64,000 nucleotides of DNA from Welwitschia mirabilis (GCA_051453625.1 JBOZIK010000001.1:67836169-67900168); one strand, 5' to 3'. Numbered from the stretch's first letter, positions 10,587 through 23,370 are shown. Notes: generated by a model from the letters alone, not told the origin. Program-made: numbers and translations.

Positions 10587-11811
10587 TGTTATGATGCCAA
10601 ATTATATGTATTTGATGGAGTATTTTAAGTACTTTTGTAAGACATTTAGATATGTTTATATGAAATTCTCATGATTATGAAGATTTGATAGGGTGGTGAT
10701 GAAAACATGTAATTCTTGATGTATTTAGAGATATTTCAGGTAGATTTTGATGCTTAGCATTTTGAGGATAAGATCAATGATCTGGGAGGTTGATTTCTCT
10801 TAGCTTAAGAGCTCAGGAATCCTGTCTTTTCTTATGTTACTACCATGATAGTCAGGATGATAGTAATGCTAACATGAACTAGGGCTGCAAACTAATAAGT
10901 CATCTCTTATTGCTGGGCATTGTCTCCTGTTATCATCTAGGTGACATCAGGATAACAACTATTTTATATGAACAAAATGACTTATTGTCATGCACCTTAT
11001 TTGAGCTAGTAGTATTTCATTTTTGACATCTATGGTTTTTATTCTAGAATCTTTTATGTAAAGCTATAAAAACCCCTCTCGACCTTATTCCCAAAATTAT
11101 CTTTTGTATTAAAAAGTCCTGTGATGGAATATTGAAGGGTAAGATATCCATCCTATGATGTAGAGAGAAGTATTCCTTGGTGTTGGGCTGTGTATCCTCT
11201 ATTGAGGTGTTACTACTTTGAAAGTGGATGTTGATTCAAGATTAATAAAATATTGCTTTACTTCTATTATGTGTATCTCCCTTATGGTTTATGTTGATTA
11301 GGATTCTGTAATAGTTTCATAGTTGATCTAGATCATAAGGGAAACCTTTGTAAAGGTTGATATTATTAGTTTAGTACTTGAATTTCATTCCATATTCCAT
11401 TTCCATAGCTTAATAGTTGCATTTATCTATGTTCTGTTTGATGTATCTTATAGCTTATATTAGTTAGGATTTCCTAATTGATCTAAGTTACAAGGGCTGA
11501 ACTTGATGACAGGAAGATTGATAGTTAAATAGATTCATTATTTAGAGTTATTCTATTTATGTTTCATCTATGAGAATTTGCATTAGCATTCATCTTGCAT
11601 TGTGTTTTACGTTATTTTTATTTCATATACTCAATATAAAAACCTAAAAATACTTTATTAAAATAAATTATCTAACTTCTAGCCTAGTGCCTTCAATGGA
11701 TTATGGCATTCAGGTTAACTCTGATTTATACTAGTGTGTGTTTTATGCAAGCATTTTTGATTTACTAGATTTAATTAAGGACTTAAGGATGCATAAATCC
11801 ACACTGCAACA
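10587..11811 (+). repeat. Third A-family LTR
   Basis: Starts TGTTATGATGCCAAATT and ends with 'cactgcaaca'. It aligns with both A LTRs but is more diverged from them than they are from each other. A TATA-like TATAAAAA lies at 11065-11072. The next bases (11812 on) do not match the A/G leader and show no clean primer binding site. It may be the 5' LTR of element D or only the end of the tandem array. Confidence 0.75.
10820..10958 (+). repeat. Two palindromic motifs in the third LTR
   Basis: Copies at about 10820-10868 (ends GATAGTCAGGATGATAG) and 10916-10958 (TGTCTCC, spacer, TCATCTAGGTGACA, AGGATAACA). They occupy the same relative positions as in the other LTRs. Confidence 0.6.
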
Positions 11812-12140
11812 AATCACCACACACATCATTATATCACATAATTAATGTGAAAAGGAAAAGCTTCTTGTTATACATAATTCTAACCCTAATAGTTGTAAGT
11901 TAATGTAAGATGCACAAATTAAGGAAACCAAGGTCATACATTTGAAAAGTGGAAAATAAATCAACAAATATATAGCAGAGAAATAATCATAAGAAGAAGA
12001 AGTAAAAAATTATGAGTCTAAAATTAGGGAAATAGTAGAGAAGAAACATGAAGTAAACGAAATTGTTCCAACTAATAAAGAACCCCAATCCTTTATTCAA
12101 TAACCTAGAAAAAATCACTTAGCTAAGAAATAAAAAAAAG

Positions 12141-12678
12141 CACTAAAATTTTTAAGGAATTAAAAATTAGTATTACTCTTTTAAAATCCATTAAATAAGT
12201 TTCTTTTTATAGTAAATTCTTGAAAGATCTATGTACTATTAAAAGAAGGATAAATGTGAAAAGTAAAGAATTCCTTGCTCAACAAACTAGTGATATCATT
12301 CAAAATCAAATTTCTCCAAAATATAAAGATCCAAGGTGTCTTATAATAGCCAATTCGATTAGAAATATGAAGTTTTAATAAGTTGTTTTAGATATTAAAC
12401 TTATTGTTAATTTTTTACCATACAGTGTCTATAAGGAGCTTAGTCTAAATGATCTAAAAAATACCAAACTTAAATTATAATTAGCTCATAATTATTTGAA
12501 AAACCCTTGGGTATAGTATAGGATGTAATTATTCAAGTAAAAAATTACTACTTTTCTTTAAAATTTATAGTTTTGGAGATGGAAAAGGCTAGAAATCATA
12601 CCATTCCTATTGTTTTGGGAAGATCTTTCTTACTACTTATAATGCTTTTATCAATTATAGAAATGGTCTTATAAATAT
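12141..12678 (+). pseudogene. Element D gag-pol linker and N-terminal protease, interrupted
   Basis: From 12147 one frame reads like the Athila segment before the protease (about 12150-12360; KFLKDLCTIKRR, then FLAQQTSDI and SPKYKDPRC). The retropepsin follows: the catalytic Asp codon is at 12391-12393, but the next residues are I-K where L-G is expected, so the D-L-G active site is broken. LPYSVYKEL and DLKNTKLKL follow, then, after a frameshift near 12500, DVIIQVKNYY and PIVLGRSF at 12606-12630, the flap and ILGR block of the family. A second shift lies near 12632. The reading stops at 12678 where element C begins. Stops such as CAA-to-TAA are frequent. The gene is dead; the identification is secure from motif order. 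Confidence 0.8.
12674..12678. repeat. Target site duplication of element C, left copy (AATAT)
   Basis: AATAT directly before the LTR start TGAATGAG; the same five bases follow the other LTR at 39498-39502. Confidence 0.85.
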
Positions 12679-15566
12679 TGAATGAGTAAACAACTAATTT
12701 TTAAAATAAGGAGATCATGCTTTAAGTCTTCATAAAAATAAATGTATACTTAACATGATATTTCAACTCAAGGAAAAAAGTTCAGGTATAAAAAGTTTAA
12801 ATTAAAGCATAAAGAAATCTCCTAAGTTGAATTGCCTATATAGTGGGAGTACACAAGTATTCAATGGAAAAAGAACTGAACATAAATTCATATGAAAATA
12901 TTAATATTATCTTATGAAACTATCACTTTACATAATAAGGTAACTATTTCTGTCACATAACATATAAGTGATTACAAGACACAACTGATAACTATCACAA
13001 AGTACTGCATGTGTAAAAGTATAATCTCATGAGACATAACAAAGGAAATAAAATAAAATAAAAAGAATTAATATTTTATAAACATTTACTACAATTTAAA
13101 ATATCATTTATAACTCATACAAATAATTAAGAGTTTTCACACACTCTAATTTACTAAAGTTATTTTTCTACAAAAAAAACATTTCCTTAAAAAGTTTACT
13201 ACTTGAAGTTATTTAATATAGATGTAAAGTAGTTAGAAATTAAATTCCATTCTATATAAAATTTACAACATTCTATAATTAAAATATAACACTTAACAAG
13301 CTAAGTTCTTTGAATTGGCATAGCAAACCATTTGACTTTGTTAAGATTTTCACTAAATAGTAATACAATTGACCTAAAACATAATTCTTTATTTATCATG
13401 AAATGAGTTATAAAAGCATTAAAAAATCCAAATTAGGTTCTAAATATATATGTAATTAATAAAAATTAGTATGTGAACATTTATGAAATCAAAGGAACTC
13501 TTAGTTAATTTTAAGCTATTTTGACCAAAAAAAAGAAGAAAAGGAAGAAGAGAAAGAAAAGGGAAAGAGAAAATCTAGAAGAATGGACTCAAAAAATCTT
13601 AAAAAATTTAAAATAATCATAATATATTCTAAAACAAGTTTCTAGATTCAAACATTCAAGATCAGGTAGAATTAATTGAAACTAATAAAAATAGCTCATC
13701 TAGAAAAAACTGCAAAAATTATCGTCAATCATTCTTTGACTAAGAATATTAAGAAAATTATAAAACTTAAAAAAATATGGATTTAATATTCTGAAAGTAC
13801 TCAAAAATCACTATAGAATATAACATTTAATTTTTGGAAAATCATCAATATTGATTAATATATTTACTTTGATTTAATAGTTTAGAAAGTTTATCAAGTA
13901 AAATTGCAACTTTCACTATAAATGGCTGAAAAGGGGGTTTTAGAGGCTATATTTGATTTTGAATAATTGAAAATGAAAGTTTATAAATAATGAGAGAAAG
14001 ATATTGATAATAATTCAGAACCATTAGAGTTGCAGAAAAAGAGTTATGACTAAAACAAGCACTAAAATTCACTATTCTACTCTGACTTTGAGAAGAGGAG
14101 AAATAAGAGAGAATAATTCATGAAAAGAGAAATAATTTTGATCTCATAAAAATATAAATAGAATATTTACAAATCAATATACTACTATTATAAAGGAAAA
14201 AATATAAATTCATCGTCATTTGCCTTAGAAGAAAGGTGAAATTATAAGAAAATGTATTAGAAAATGAGAAGAATGGAGAAATGAAGAAAGAATAGGAATA
14301 AAACACATGATTTATTTGATATAGAGTGATCAACCATGCAAAATTTCAGATTTTCCTAATAGGTATTAAACGTATAATAATCTAATTAGTAGTAAATGTG
14401 TGACATGCTATAGAAATTCTAACTAAATTGAAAGAAAAACATTATACAAATACATAAATCAAGTAATTAAAATCATAATAAGATATTAAAAAAACTTATT
14501 AATTTTAAATGAATGCACAAATCTTTTGATTAGTATTCAATTCAAGTTATTATAATATTTGATTCCTTCTTCTCCTATGGCACCACCAAATCATATGCAA
14601 TTCACCATCCTTGCAATGCCCTCCAAATGGATGGAAATAAAAGAAAAGATGATGGAGAATGAGATGTAAAAGAGTTTATAAGGCTAAAAATGGATTTATC
14701 TAATAAAAAACAATGTGAATGAAGAATTTAAAAGGATTTCCAAATTAATATAGAGAGGAGATCAACTTGTAAATAAAGAAATGTAAGATAAATATAATAG
14801 AAAATCTCCTTCTAGTGCTTAAGAATATCTTGAATGGCATCAAAATGGTATAAAAATGGTAGAGTAGTATTATGATATGAGTTTAAGCATTAATGGGATT
14901 ATTATAGGTACATTCATGTCAGTTGTAGATTAGGGAGTTGCCAAAACCATTACATTTCCACATGTGATTCATACTTGGCATGTTAGAACTATTAAATGGC
15001 ACTGTAGCACCAATTTACTCATGGTAATGATGCTGTAGTATCATAGATAATTTGAAAAATAATTATCTAAACTTTTAAAGATAAAATGACTCAATTTTTT
15101 TTTTATGATTTATATTACATGAAAACATCAAATTTAACTAAAAAATTACTAGAAATGTAGAAATTATAGCTTTCAAAATGCGATTTTCAAAAGTACTAAT
15201 GTCATAAAAGGATCTAATATCATCTAATATAATGCATATAATGCTAGAATAAGTCAAAATAATTGCATTAGTAAGAGAATAATATATTATGATGGAAAAA
15301 TAACTATAAATTATCTATAGAGCTTCTGCATTAAAGTAGTCTTCCACAATTTGCATTTTCACCCTTGATCTCAATCTTCTGATTACAAGTGTCACAAAGA
15401 ACCTCAAACTAGATCATAATGCATCATTTTTAGCTCATTAAATGTCCAAGATCCCTATCATCTAAAATCTATAAAAATACCTCTAAATGCACTATCAAAG
15501 TTTTAAAAGTAATGTAAAATAATGACTGTTAATATCTTAGTCATCAAAAATCTAGGCTTCATTACA
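12679..15566 (-). repeat. Element C left LTR (3' LTR on the - strand)
   Basis: Forward sequence starts TGAATGAG and ends GGCTTCATTACA. It aligns throughout with 36634-39497. It is AT-rich with a purine-rich stretch at 13528-13572, also present at 37481-37527. No gene is seen. Confidence 0.85.
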
Positions 15567-15580
15567 TCCCCTAACTAGTC
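15567..15580 (-). promoter_or_regulatory. Polypurine tract of element C
   Basis: On the - strand GACTAGTTAGGGGA immediately precedes the LTR start TGTAATGAAGCC. Confidence 0.6.
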
Positions 15581-16539
15581 TCATTATACATCTTGTGTAA
15601 GTGATGATGATAAAAGAAATAAAGCTTGATAACAATAAAGATGTTCTTGGATTAAGTGGATAGTTGTGAACCTAAACATTAATCCTATAAATAAAACAAC
15701 ATGAAAAGCAATAGTACTGGTAACTATGAAAGCATAATAATACATATGTCACAAGAGATAGTAAGTAAAATACAAAGACATAAAAAATTTAATGTTTTAT
15801 TCATTAATCTATAAAGTAGGTTAAAAGTTTTATTTAAAACAAAAGAAAAACATATGCACCAGCTAGATGAAATGAAATGCACTTATAATAAAATAGCATT
15901 ACAAATGATAGTGAATTATACAAACTTCACACATGGAAAATATACACTATCATAAAAAATGATCGATTATTAAATACAAGATATTAATAAATATGAAGGT
16001 TAAAACTTGGGAAATAATTGGTTATACCCTTAACTTAAATGAACACTAGGATTTTGAAGTGAAAAAAAGATAGCTTGGTTATAATTTATTATATAAAAAT
16101 AAAACTTATAAATAAAAATAAAATATTTTTTTATAAATTAATAATTTTTGAAAAATAAATAGAATTAGGTCCTCCTTAAAGCTCATACCTCTTAAATGTA
16201 ACTATGTGAGAACCATACCTCCATTTCATTATCCAAAAAGGTACCAATATTTTTAAGTTTTAAGGAAAATAAAAACACATTAAAAAGAATTTATCATCTT
16301 TTATTTTTTTAGACTTTATCACATTTACATCTGAACAATTAATTTAAATAAAGGTGATATAAAATATGTGATGGAGATGATTAATAAATAAGAAAACATT
16401 TACTAGTATAAATCCAAATTTAACTTATGAATGTATAGTATTAGAAAGAAAACAAGATGCATAGAAAAGCAGTTTAATTTAAAATATGTTCATCTAGAAA
16501 GTTGTTGGAGTAATGAAGTGCTTAAGGAATCATTAGTAC
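15581..16539 (-). other. Element C internal region, left part
   Basis: About 960 bp of AT-rich DNA up to the insertion of element B. I see no coding motif, no repeat and no palindromic motif in it. Confidence 0.6.
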
Positions 16540-16830
16540 TATCACATCCTCACTATTGCAGATAAGAAAAAATTAAATTTTAATGTAAATTATCCATGCT
16601 TAAGAAAGTTTAAGATTAAAAGTCATAAAAGATGGTTTTTTATTAAATGTGAAATTAGTTATTTTAAAAACATTCTAAGGATTTAAATGATTATTAAAAG
16701 TCATTTCTTACTTTATTTTAAAATAAATTTATCTTTATTATTATTTTTCTCAAAAGATAAAGCGTGAAGGAGGGGGTTTAGAGACAAGCTAAGTGGTTAC
16801 TTGGAAACGGGACATGTCACCAACTTTTTG

Positions 16831-16839
16831 TATAAATAT
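16831..16839 (+). promoter_or_regulatory. TATA box of the B 5' LTR
   Basis: TATAAATAT, conserved with 25556-25564 of the other LTR. The sequence after it is also well conserved, which suggests the transcript start. Confidence 0.6.
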
Positions 16840-17954
16840 CTTGAAACTTGAAGGCCTTATCTTTTTTCTCATTCTTCTTAAGTTTTTATTCAGCTTTTTG
16901 CCCTTATGACTTAAGAAAAGAACCTTCATATTTCAGGATCTACACTCTTTTCTACTTTATTGGGTATGGTTCTAGCTTCTTTAGCTTCTTTGGTAGTGAT
17001 TGATACACCTTATAATGTTTAAACACTATGTTTTTGTAAAATTGCTACCTATTTTCTTTAATCCTTTCTTATCTTGATTGGTTGTTACTTCTAAAAAATT
17101 TCTATGTTTTTCAATCTTGAAATTTTAGTGTAATATTTCTTGGGTTCTAAAGTAAAGCTAAGCTTTTATGATTTACTTGTTAAATTAAAAAAATAAAATC
17201 TTGCTAGGGTAACTAGGTCATGTAAACTTTAGAGGGGATATCCTTTGATGGACTCTCATAGCCATGAAAGCAAACTACTAGGGAGAATAGGAGAAAAAGT
17301 GCAAAAATGAATGAAATCCTTCCTAGTTAGAGCACACTTGTATTATTGAAACTATGAATTTTTTTGAATATAAATAAAGATAATCAAATGATTACCTTCG
17401 TATCTTGTAAATATTTGATTTTTCTTCTCTTGTTTTGTTTGGATAACTTTAGTTATTTTTGAACATCCTCTTGCCCTTACCTAGGCCATCTTGAGAACTA
17501 TTTTTTCATGATTCTTATCCATATCATTTTATCATAGGTTCAGAATCTACTTAGCAATTTGGCTATCAAGTGGTAGTGGTGGAAATTTTTGAAATAAGTT
17601 ACTATTATCTCCCTTAATTCTTAAGGTCCTATAATGTAGAGTGCTACAAGCTTAATGTAATATTTTTAGCTAAAAGAGAAATTATCACTTGGGCTAATTT
17701 TGTAACGCCCTATACTTGCGTAACTTAATTCATAAAAATGCAAACATGTGAATCATATTGTATATTATTGTTGTAATATAATTTAATTAAAAAAATCTAT
17801 TTTTATCCCTTGCTGGAAATGCACACTTGTGTGTTTTACTTTTTATTAAAATATTTCCTATTTATAGAAATAGTTGAAATAATTTTTATGTATTAATTAA
17901 ATTATTTTACTTCCCTTCTTTGAGTTCTTAACCCTTACATTCTACAATCGGGTT

Positions 17955-18470
17955 TCTTAATGATCCCTGTTGAATCCAAGCTCTTAAGGGTTCTCAAGGC
18001 CCCCATTGAGTTTCTTGATGATCCCCCTAAATTCCACTTTCCTCTTTTCTTATCTAAGGATTATTAACCCTTTCTTCATTAAGTTCCTTGATGACTCTCC
18101 TTGAATTCACTCCCTCCCCTTGGAGGGGCTTTTGATCCCCCTCTTATCGAGATTCTTAGTAACTCCTCTCAAATTCATTTATCTATTTTACCTCCTTCCA
18201 ACCTCCTTTTCTTCTTCCCTTTTAGCTTTCATCCCTATAAAAAAATCTCATTTACCCCTTTTACAAAGAGATCTGAACTTCCTCATCAAGTTTGTTAATG
18301 ATCCCCCTTTGAATTCACTTCCCCTTCTTGCTCCATCAATTTTATTGATAACCTCCTTGAATCTATTAAATGCCCCTCCAAGGTTGTTGACCTCCCTTTT
18401 GAGTTTTTCAATCTCTCCTTAAATCCATGCAAATCCACATCCCTTCCCCCTCAAAACCCTATTTCCTAAA
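17955..18470 (+). repeat. Pyrimidine-rich degenerate tandem repeat in the B LTR
   Basis: Repeats of a unit built around TTGATGAYCCCCCTTGAATCC plus a C/T-rich spacer with AAGGGTTCTTGA, at irregular spacings of about 50-140 bp (for example near 17961, 18014, 18090, 18295, 18343). The + strand is strongly pyrimidine-rich. The 3' LTR has the matching, longer block at 26510-27320. Frames at 18101-18422 are by-products of this repeat. Confidence 0.65.
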
Positions 18471-19199
18471 ATGATTCTTTTTATTATATGTTTTTAACAT
18501 CCTTACACCTTTCTTATGATACTTCTTTTAACTAGGGGTAAACAGTATTAAGATTATGCTGTTGAATTTTTTGTTATGGGTATAATAATGGATTAGCCCA
18601 TCCTAACCCTATCTAGCTCTTCTGAATTAGCATTTCAAAAGTTATTAAGATTCTAAAATGTCCATTAGAAGAATGAAAAGGGATTAGGAATGGTGCTTTT
18701 AATATTTCTTATTACAGATGCAATGCAGTTTATTATTCTTGTAAAGTTCTTCTTATTGGATTTAGATTTTGGGTTTGTATATTTTCTTTTATTTTAGCCT
18801 TACTTATAGGGATTTGATTATGGGTTATAAAAATTAGTTTTTTATTTCTGATTTTCTCTTTATATTGTCATAAATAGATTTTGTTTTGGTTAGTAAGCTT
18901 TTAAATTAATTAAAAATGGCAACATACGTGATGTAATGTTTAGCTTATTTTCTGCAATAAATATTATCCTTAAAAATGATAGATTTAGTTTATTTTATCT
19001 CTTTCCATTATTTAATGTCTAGTATAATCTATTTAAATAATACTATTTAGTTTTAATTATAATCTAACTCTCATTTAGATCTCTTCTAAATGATAAATAC
19101 ATATTATTATTTTTGGGTGTTTTTATTTTTAAATTAAGTTAAATATTTATTTCTAAAATTTATTTTCATATTGTGAAAATGCTCTTGTATAATTCTAAA

Positions 19200-20260
19200 T
19201 AGATGGATTTTTAGTATAAATGACCTTACATAAATCCTAATGAGCTCTTTTAATGCTGATCCCCAAAGTTCTTGGACTTTGGAAACCTAATATAGAAGGG
19301 TAACTTTGGGATTCATATAAAAATTTTTTAAGAAAAGGTTTTAATCAGTGAAAATAAAGAACTATTTAGTGCTCCTCTCTAAAGTTCTTAGATTTAAAAA
19401 AGCTAATATATAAGGGTAACCTTGAGGTTTAACAAAAGAAATTTTAAGAAAAAGTTTTAATAAGTGAAAATGTTCTCCCATAAAACCCCAAGAACTCTTT
19501 TAATGCTACTCTTAAAAGTTTCTAAACTTTAGAAAGCTAATATAAAAAGATAAACCTTAGGACTTAATAAAAGAACTTTTAAGGGAAAGTTTAATAAGTG
19601 AAAATGTTATCACATAAAACCTAAGGAACTCTTTTAGTATTGCTCTTCAAATTTCTTAAAGTTAAAAAGCTAATATAGAAGGGTAATCCTAGGGCTTAAT
19701 AAAAGAAATTTCCAAAGCAAATTTAATATATGAAAATCTCCTTACATAAACCCTAATAAACTATTTAATACTGCTTTCTAAAGTTCTTGAACTTTAGAAA
19801 GATGATATAGAAGTGTAACCTTAAGGCTTAATAGAAGAACTTTTAAGATATAGTCCTAATAAGTAAAAATGTTCTCACATCAATCCCAAGGAACTCATCT
19901 AGTGCTACTCTTCAAAGTTCTTAGACTTTGAAAAGCTAATATAGAAGGGTAAACCTTAGGACTTAATATGTAAAAATTTTCTCAATTAAATCCCAAGGAA
20001 TTCATTAAAAAGTTTTAATATGTGAAAATGTTCTCAGTTAAACCCTAATGAGTTTTTTTTATTATTGCTCTCCAAAGTTTTTGGACTTTGAAAAGCTAAT
20101 TATGAGATTAATCTTAGGGATTAATAAAATAACTTTTTAAGAAAACTTTTAATGAGTGAATTAGTAAAATTTTCCTCACATAAATCCCAATGAGCCCTTT
20201 TAGTATTACTCTTCAAAATTCTTAGACTTTGAAAAACTAATATAAAATGATCGAAAAAGG
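19200..20260 (+). repeat. 133-bp tandem repeat with hairpin, B 5' LTR
   Basis: Eight diverged units. The landmark GCTAATATAGAAGGG recurs at about 19286, 19402, 19536, 19669, 19801, 19935, 20095 and 20236, mostly 132-134 bp apart. Each unit has a hairpin next to the landmark; the best is CCAAAGTTCTTGGACTTTGG at 19263-19282 (7-bp stem, 6-base loop). Units also share AATAAGTGAAAATGTTCTCA and AGGAACTCTTTTAGTGCT. Confidence 0.85.
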
Positions 20261-20638
20261 TAATTTTAATAAAATAATAAATACTTAAAATATAATACTA
20301 AAAAAATTTACTTTCTTAATTAAGTAACCTCACCTATTAAATTACTCTAGGTAGAAGATTCATTTAGCCAAATTTTAATAGAAAAGAAGGTACTTTATCT
20401 TTAATTATTTTAAGGATATTTGTAAAATTTATATTTTTGCAGCATCTAATAATAGTTTAGCATTAAGGAAGATTTTAATCATCTAAAAACTTATAGTTAA
20501 GCTTTTTTTGAAAATATTAGGTAGTTTTGAAATGATGCTAAGATTTTCTTTAAGCCTTTCTAAATAAATATAGTCAAGACAATGTTTAGATTAATAAAAT
20601 TCCTTAGATTATGTAAGGGTGTTGGGGTTGTAACATTT

Positions 20639-20655
20639 TGGTATCAAATCCATAG
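20639..20655 (+). other. Primer binding site of element B (initiator tRNA-Met)
   Basis: TGGTATCAAATCCATAG, three bases after the LTR end. The plant initiator tRNA-Met complement starts TGGTATCAGAGC; the differences are transitions. Confidence 0.85.
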
Positions 20656-20710
20656 ATTAATAAACTTTGCTTATGAATAGAAAAATTTAAGGCCTTATAG
20701 GATCTAACTG

Positions 20711-21520
20711 ATGGCACCTAGAAGAGAAGCCTTTACTCCTACTAATCTTAGATCTCTAACTAATGTAGTCAATAGTGTAGTGGATGAATTATAAGAGAGA
20801 AACAATGACAGAAACAAAGTCAAAATATCTAAAAAGTTGATTATGCAATTTAATCTAATAAATCCTATAGTTTTCAAGGGATTAGACAATGCAGCTAAGG
20901 CTAAAGCATGGTTTGTTTCCATACAAAGAAAATTAGAGCTATTTAACTTTACTTTAGAATAGAAGACTGCTTTGGAAACTTATCAATTAAAGAAAGATGA
21001 AGCTCTATTGTGTGAAGTAGAAAAAGGAAAAACTTAATTTCCAGATCAATTATCAAAGGAAGAGTTTTAGGATAGATTTGAAGGAAATTACATATCAGAA
21101 TTCTACAAAAATGTAAAGGCATAAGAGTTATATATCCTCAAGTAAGGCTTCATGGTAGGGACCTAATATGAAAATAAATTCATGGAGCTATTAAGGTATG
21201 TCCCAAAGATAGCTGAAAGTTAAGCAGTAAAAATAAGAAAATTAGTAATAGGTTTGCATCTTATGATTCAAAGCCAAGTCAAGTTTTACTAGCCTATAAC
21301 TCCTATTGAAGATAAATAAAAGGTTAAACTTCATGAATAATTATGTATTAGGTGTAAAAAATCTAAGGAAAAAGAAGGATACTTTAAAAGTCTAGACTAA
21401 TGCAACCAGTAAAAAGACCATCATTTAAGCATCTAGTACTAGCATCTTAGCATCCACAAAAAATGATTAAACCTTTAAACCAGTTAAAACTAAAGTCTTT
21501 ATTAAGAAATCCAACTAAAA
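20711..21520 (+). pseudogene. gag: Element B gag remnant
   Basis: A chromoviral gag start MAPRR is at 20711. The frame then shows the retrotransposon gag domain: an AWFVSIQRKLE stretch (about 20900-20940), a TYQLKKDEA block (20975-21005), an EEF-DRF block (21058-21085) and FMVGT-YENKFMELLRYVP (21148-21200), which matches the family's conserved region for capsid assembly. In-frame stops, several of them CAA-to-TAA or TGG-to-TAG type, break it at least ten times. The capsid of such elements packages the element RNA in the cytoplasm. Identification rests on motif order. Confidence 0.8.
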
Positions 21521-21960
21521 AATTTAGAGGAATAGGTGTTATAACTATGAACGTCCTCATATGATAAAAAATTACCCTAAAAAAATCCATAATAATTAAG
21601 ATTAACAAGTAATTAATAGTAGAACTTCTAGATGGTGGTAAAATTAAAACTCTTAGTGAAACTCCCATGTGCAATTTGGACATTAGTGATCATAACTTTT
21701 AAGTGTAGCTTCTAGTTTTGGAGTTGGGCCACCTTGATATCATTCTAAATATGAATTAACTATAGGAGAATAAGAATAAAATAGACTAATACTCTAGAAA
21801 AGTTATACTTTAGGTCCTAGAAAGGAGATGATTCAGTTACCAATTAAGCTTAGTCTTTTTATGCTAAATCTAATAAAGGTAAGTAACTAAGAAGGTAAGT
21901 AAGAAGAAAAAAGGTATTTGGCATGGTGAAATACATATTTTCCTTACAAACTTAGCTAAA
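21521..21960 (+). pseudogene. Element B CCHC knuckle and protease remnant
   Basis: At 21535-21580 one frame reads CYNYERPHMIKNYP, the CCHC nucleocapsid knuckle with the second and fourth Cys replaced by Tyr (TGT to TAT). The aspartic protease follows. Its active-site end is not clear, but LVLELGHLDIILNMN lies at about 21705-21760, the conserved C-terminal block that in chromoviruses reads DVILGMDWL. The protease would release gag and pol products. Stops and frame changes destroy it. Confidence 0.7.
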
Positions 21961-21989
21961 AATGTTAGAAATTCTAAAGTTATAGGAGT

Positions 21990-22620
21990 ATATAAATGTA
22001 TTTCTAGATGAATCACTACAATGACCTCCTAGTAGGGGAGATGATTTTGAAATATCTTTGAAACATGATACAGAAATCATATCTAGAGCCCCTTACAAAT
22101 GTCTCTAGTTCAGTTAACAGAACTAAAAGTGTAGCTAATATCCTTACCAAATAAAGGCATAATTAAATCAAGCATATCTCCTTGGGTTGCACTAGTCCTA
22201 TTTATCAAAAAGAAGGATGATGGTCTAAGGCTTTGTGGATATTATGGAATGCTAAGTTAGGTAACGATTAAGAACAATTATTCCTTACTAAGAATAGAAT
22301 ATCTATTTGATTAGTTAAATTATACAAAAATCTTCTCTAAGATGGATCTTAAAGCAAGATATTAATGGCTTTAAATTAAGGAAGACAATATTTACAAAAC
22401 TATCTTTAGAACCTAGAATAGATTTTGAATTTAAGGTTAATTGTTTTGGTCTCACCCATGCTCTAGTAGCATTTATGATAGTAAGGAATAGGTTATTTAG
22501 AGAATACCTAGATAAATTTGTGGTAGTTTTTATTAATGATATACTAGTGTACTTCCTAACAAAGGAACCCCATGAATAGCATTTGAGAGTAGTGTTAAAT
22601 ATCTTAAGAATAAGTTACTT
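21990..22620 (+). pseudogene. Element B reverse transcriptase remnant
   Basis: Chromoviral RT signature in order: a YINVFLDE block (about 21987-22010), SRAPYKC (22083-22103), [14 protein letters not shown] (22180-22220), KNNYSLLRIEYLFD (22270-22315), KMDLKARY (22339-22362; first catalytic Asp kept), FGLTHALVAFM (22447-22480) and VVVFINDILVY (22520-22553). The YxDD box is F-I-N-D: the first Asp is Asn (AAT at 22535-22537), a G-to-A change that by itself should abolish polymerase activity. Several stops and frameshifts lie between the blocks. Confidence 0.85.
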
Positions 22621-23370
22621 CTATGCAAATCTATAAATATGAGCATTGATAATTAAAAAAAAAAATTTAGATGATGTAGGATCAGAATGACAGTGTTTAA
22701 ATAGTGACATATTGGCTTATACCAATGTTACTAATAGAAATAAGGAGTTCTATTGGTCTTATGGGTTATTATAGAAGGTTTATTACAAACTTCTCCAAGA
22801 TTACTATTCCTTTAATCTCGATATTAAGAAAAGATATCCAATTTGCATGGACTAATCAATGTGAGGAATCTTTTTAAAATTTAAAAACAACCTTATTTTA
22901 TCCCCTATTCTAAATATTCTAGAATCAAGGAAACTTTATATAGTTTTTACTAATACATTAGGAGAAACAATAGGAGTAGTTTTGATGCAAGATGAGGAGG
23001 TTATTGCATATTCCTTTATAACATTAAAAGACCATTAAAAAAATTATTCATTTCATGATTCGGAATTAGCTATAATAATGTATGCACTAAAAATTTGAAA
23101 GCATTACCTTTATGGAAGCATATAGAAATCTAGATAGATCATAAGNNNNNNNNNNCATAAGAGTCTAAAAAATATTCATACCTAGCCCAATCTAAAACTA
23201 AAATAGAGAAGATAAGTGGAGTTCTTACAATATTAAGATGTAATAGTGAATTTTCATGTAGGTAACACAAATGTGGTGGTTGATGCTTTAAGCGAAAGAA
23301 AGCATAAAATTGATAACCTAAGACTAAGAACTAATTTTTATGAGATAATATTTCATGCTTAGCAAAATTG
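22621..23370 (+). pseudogene. Element B RNase H remnant
   Basis: The RT connection ends with a GVLWVIIEGLL-like stretch (22750-22790). The RNase H then reads FTNTLGETIGVVLMQDEEVIAYS (from about 22943, given here only in part), NYSFHDSELAIIMYALKI (about 23040-23095) and KHYLYGS (23100-23120). The catalytic Asp of the usual YTDAS motif is Asn here. After a 10-N gap, HKSLKNI (from 23156) and NVVVDALSERKH (23268-23305) complete the domain. RNase H removes the RNA template during reverse transcription. Confidence 0.8.
23146..23155. other. Assembly gap, 10 N
   Basis: Within the RNase H remnant of B. The flanking reading continues, so little may be missing. Confidence 0.99.

Larger units (their letters stand above)
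16540..20635 (+). repeat. Element B 5' LTR
   Basis: Begins TATCACATCCTCAC where the 3' copy has TGTCATGCCCTCAC, and ends TTGTAACA. It contains a TATA box, a pyrimidine-rich repeat block and a 133-bp tandem array, each annotated separately. Short frames inside it are chance. Confidence 0.88.

Noticed and set aside
1178-10958. Palindromic motifs as a CRISPR array
   Set aside because: Spacing is irregular, copies are imperfect, spacers are not uniform, and the context is a plant retrotransposon family.
11812-11840. Possible tRNA-Asp primer binding site after the third LTR
   Set aside because: Only ATCATTA is shared with the decayed site of G; the key TGG start is absent, so it is not called.
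18101-18422. Two overlapping + frames rich in Leu, Pro and Ser
   Set aside because: They are translations of the pyrimidine-rich degenerate repeat in the B LTR.
20704-21683. - strand frames at 20704-20922 and 21447-21683
   Set aside because: They are shadows opposite the gag and protease remnants of element B, whose + strand motifs are recognisable.
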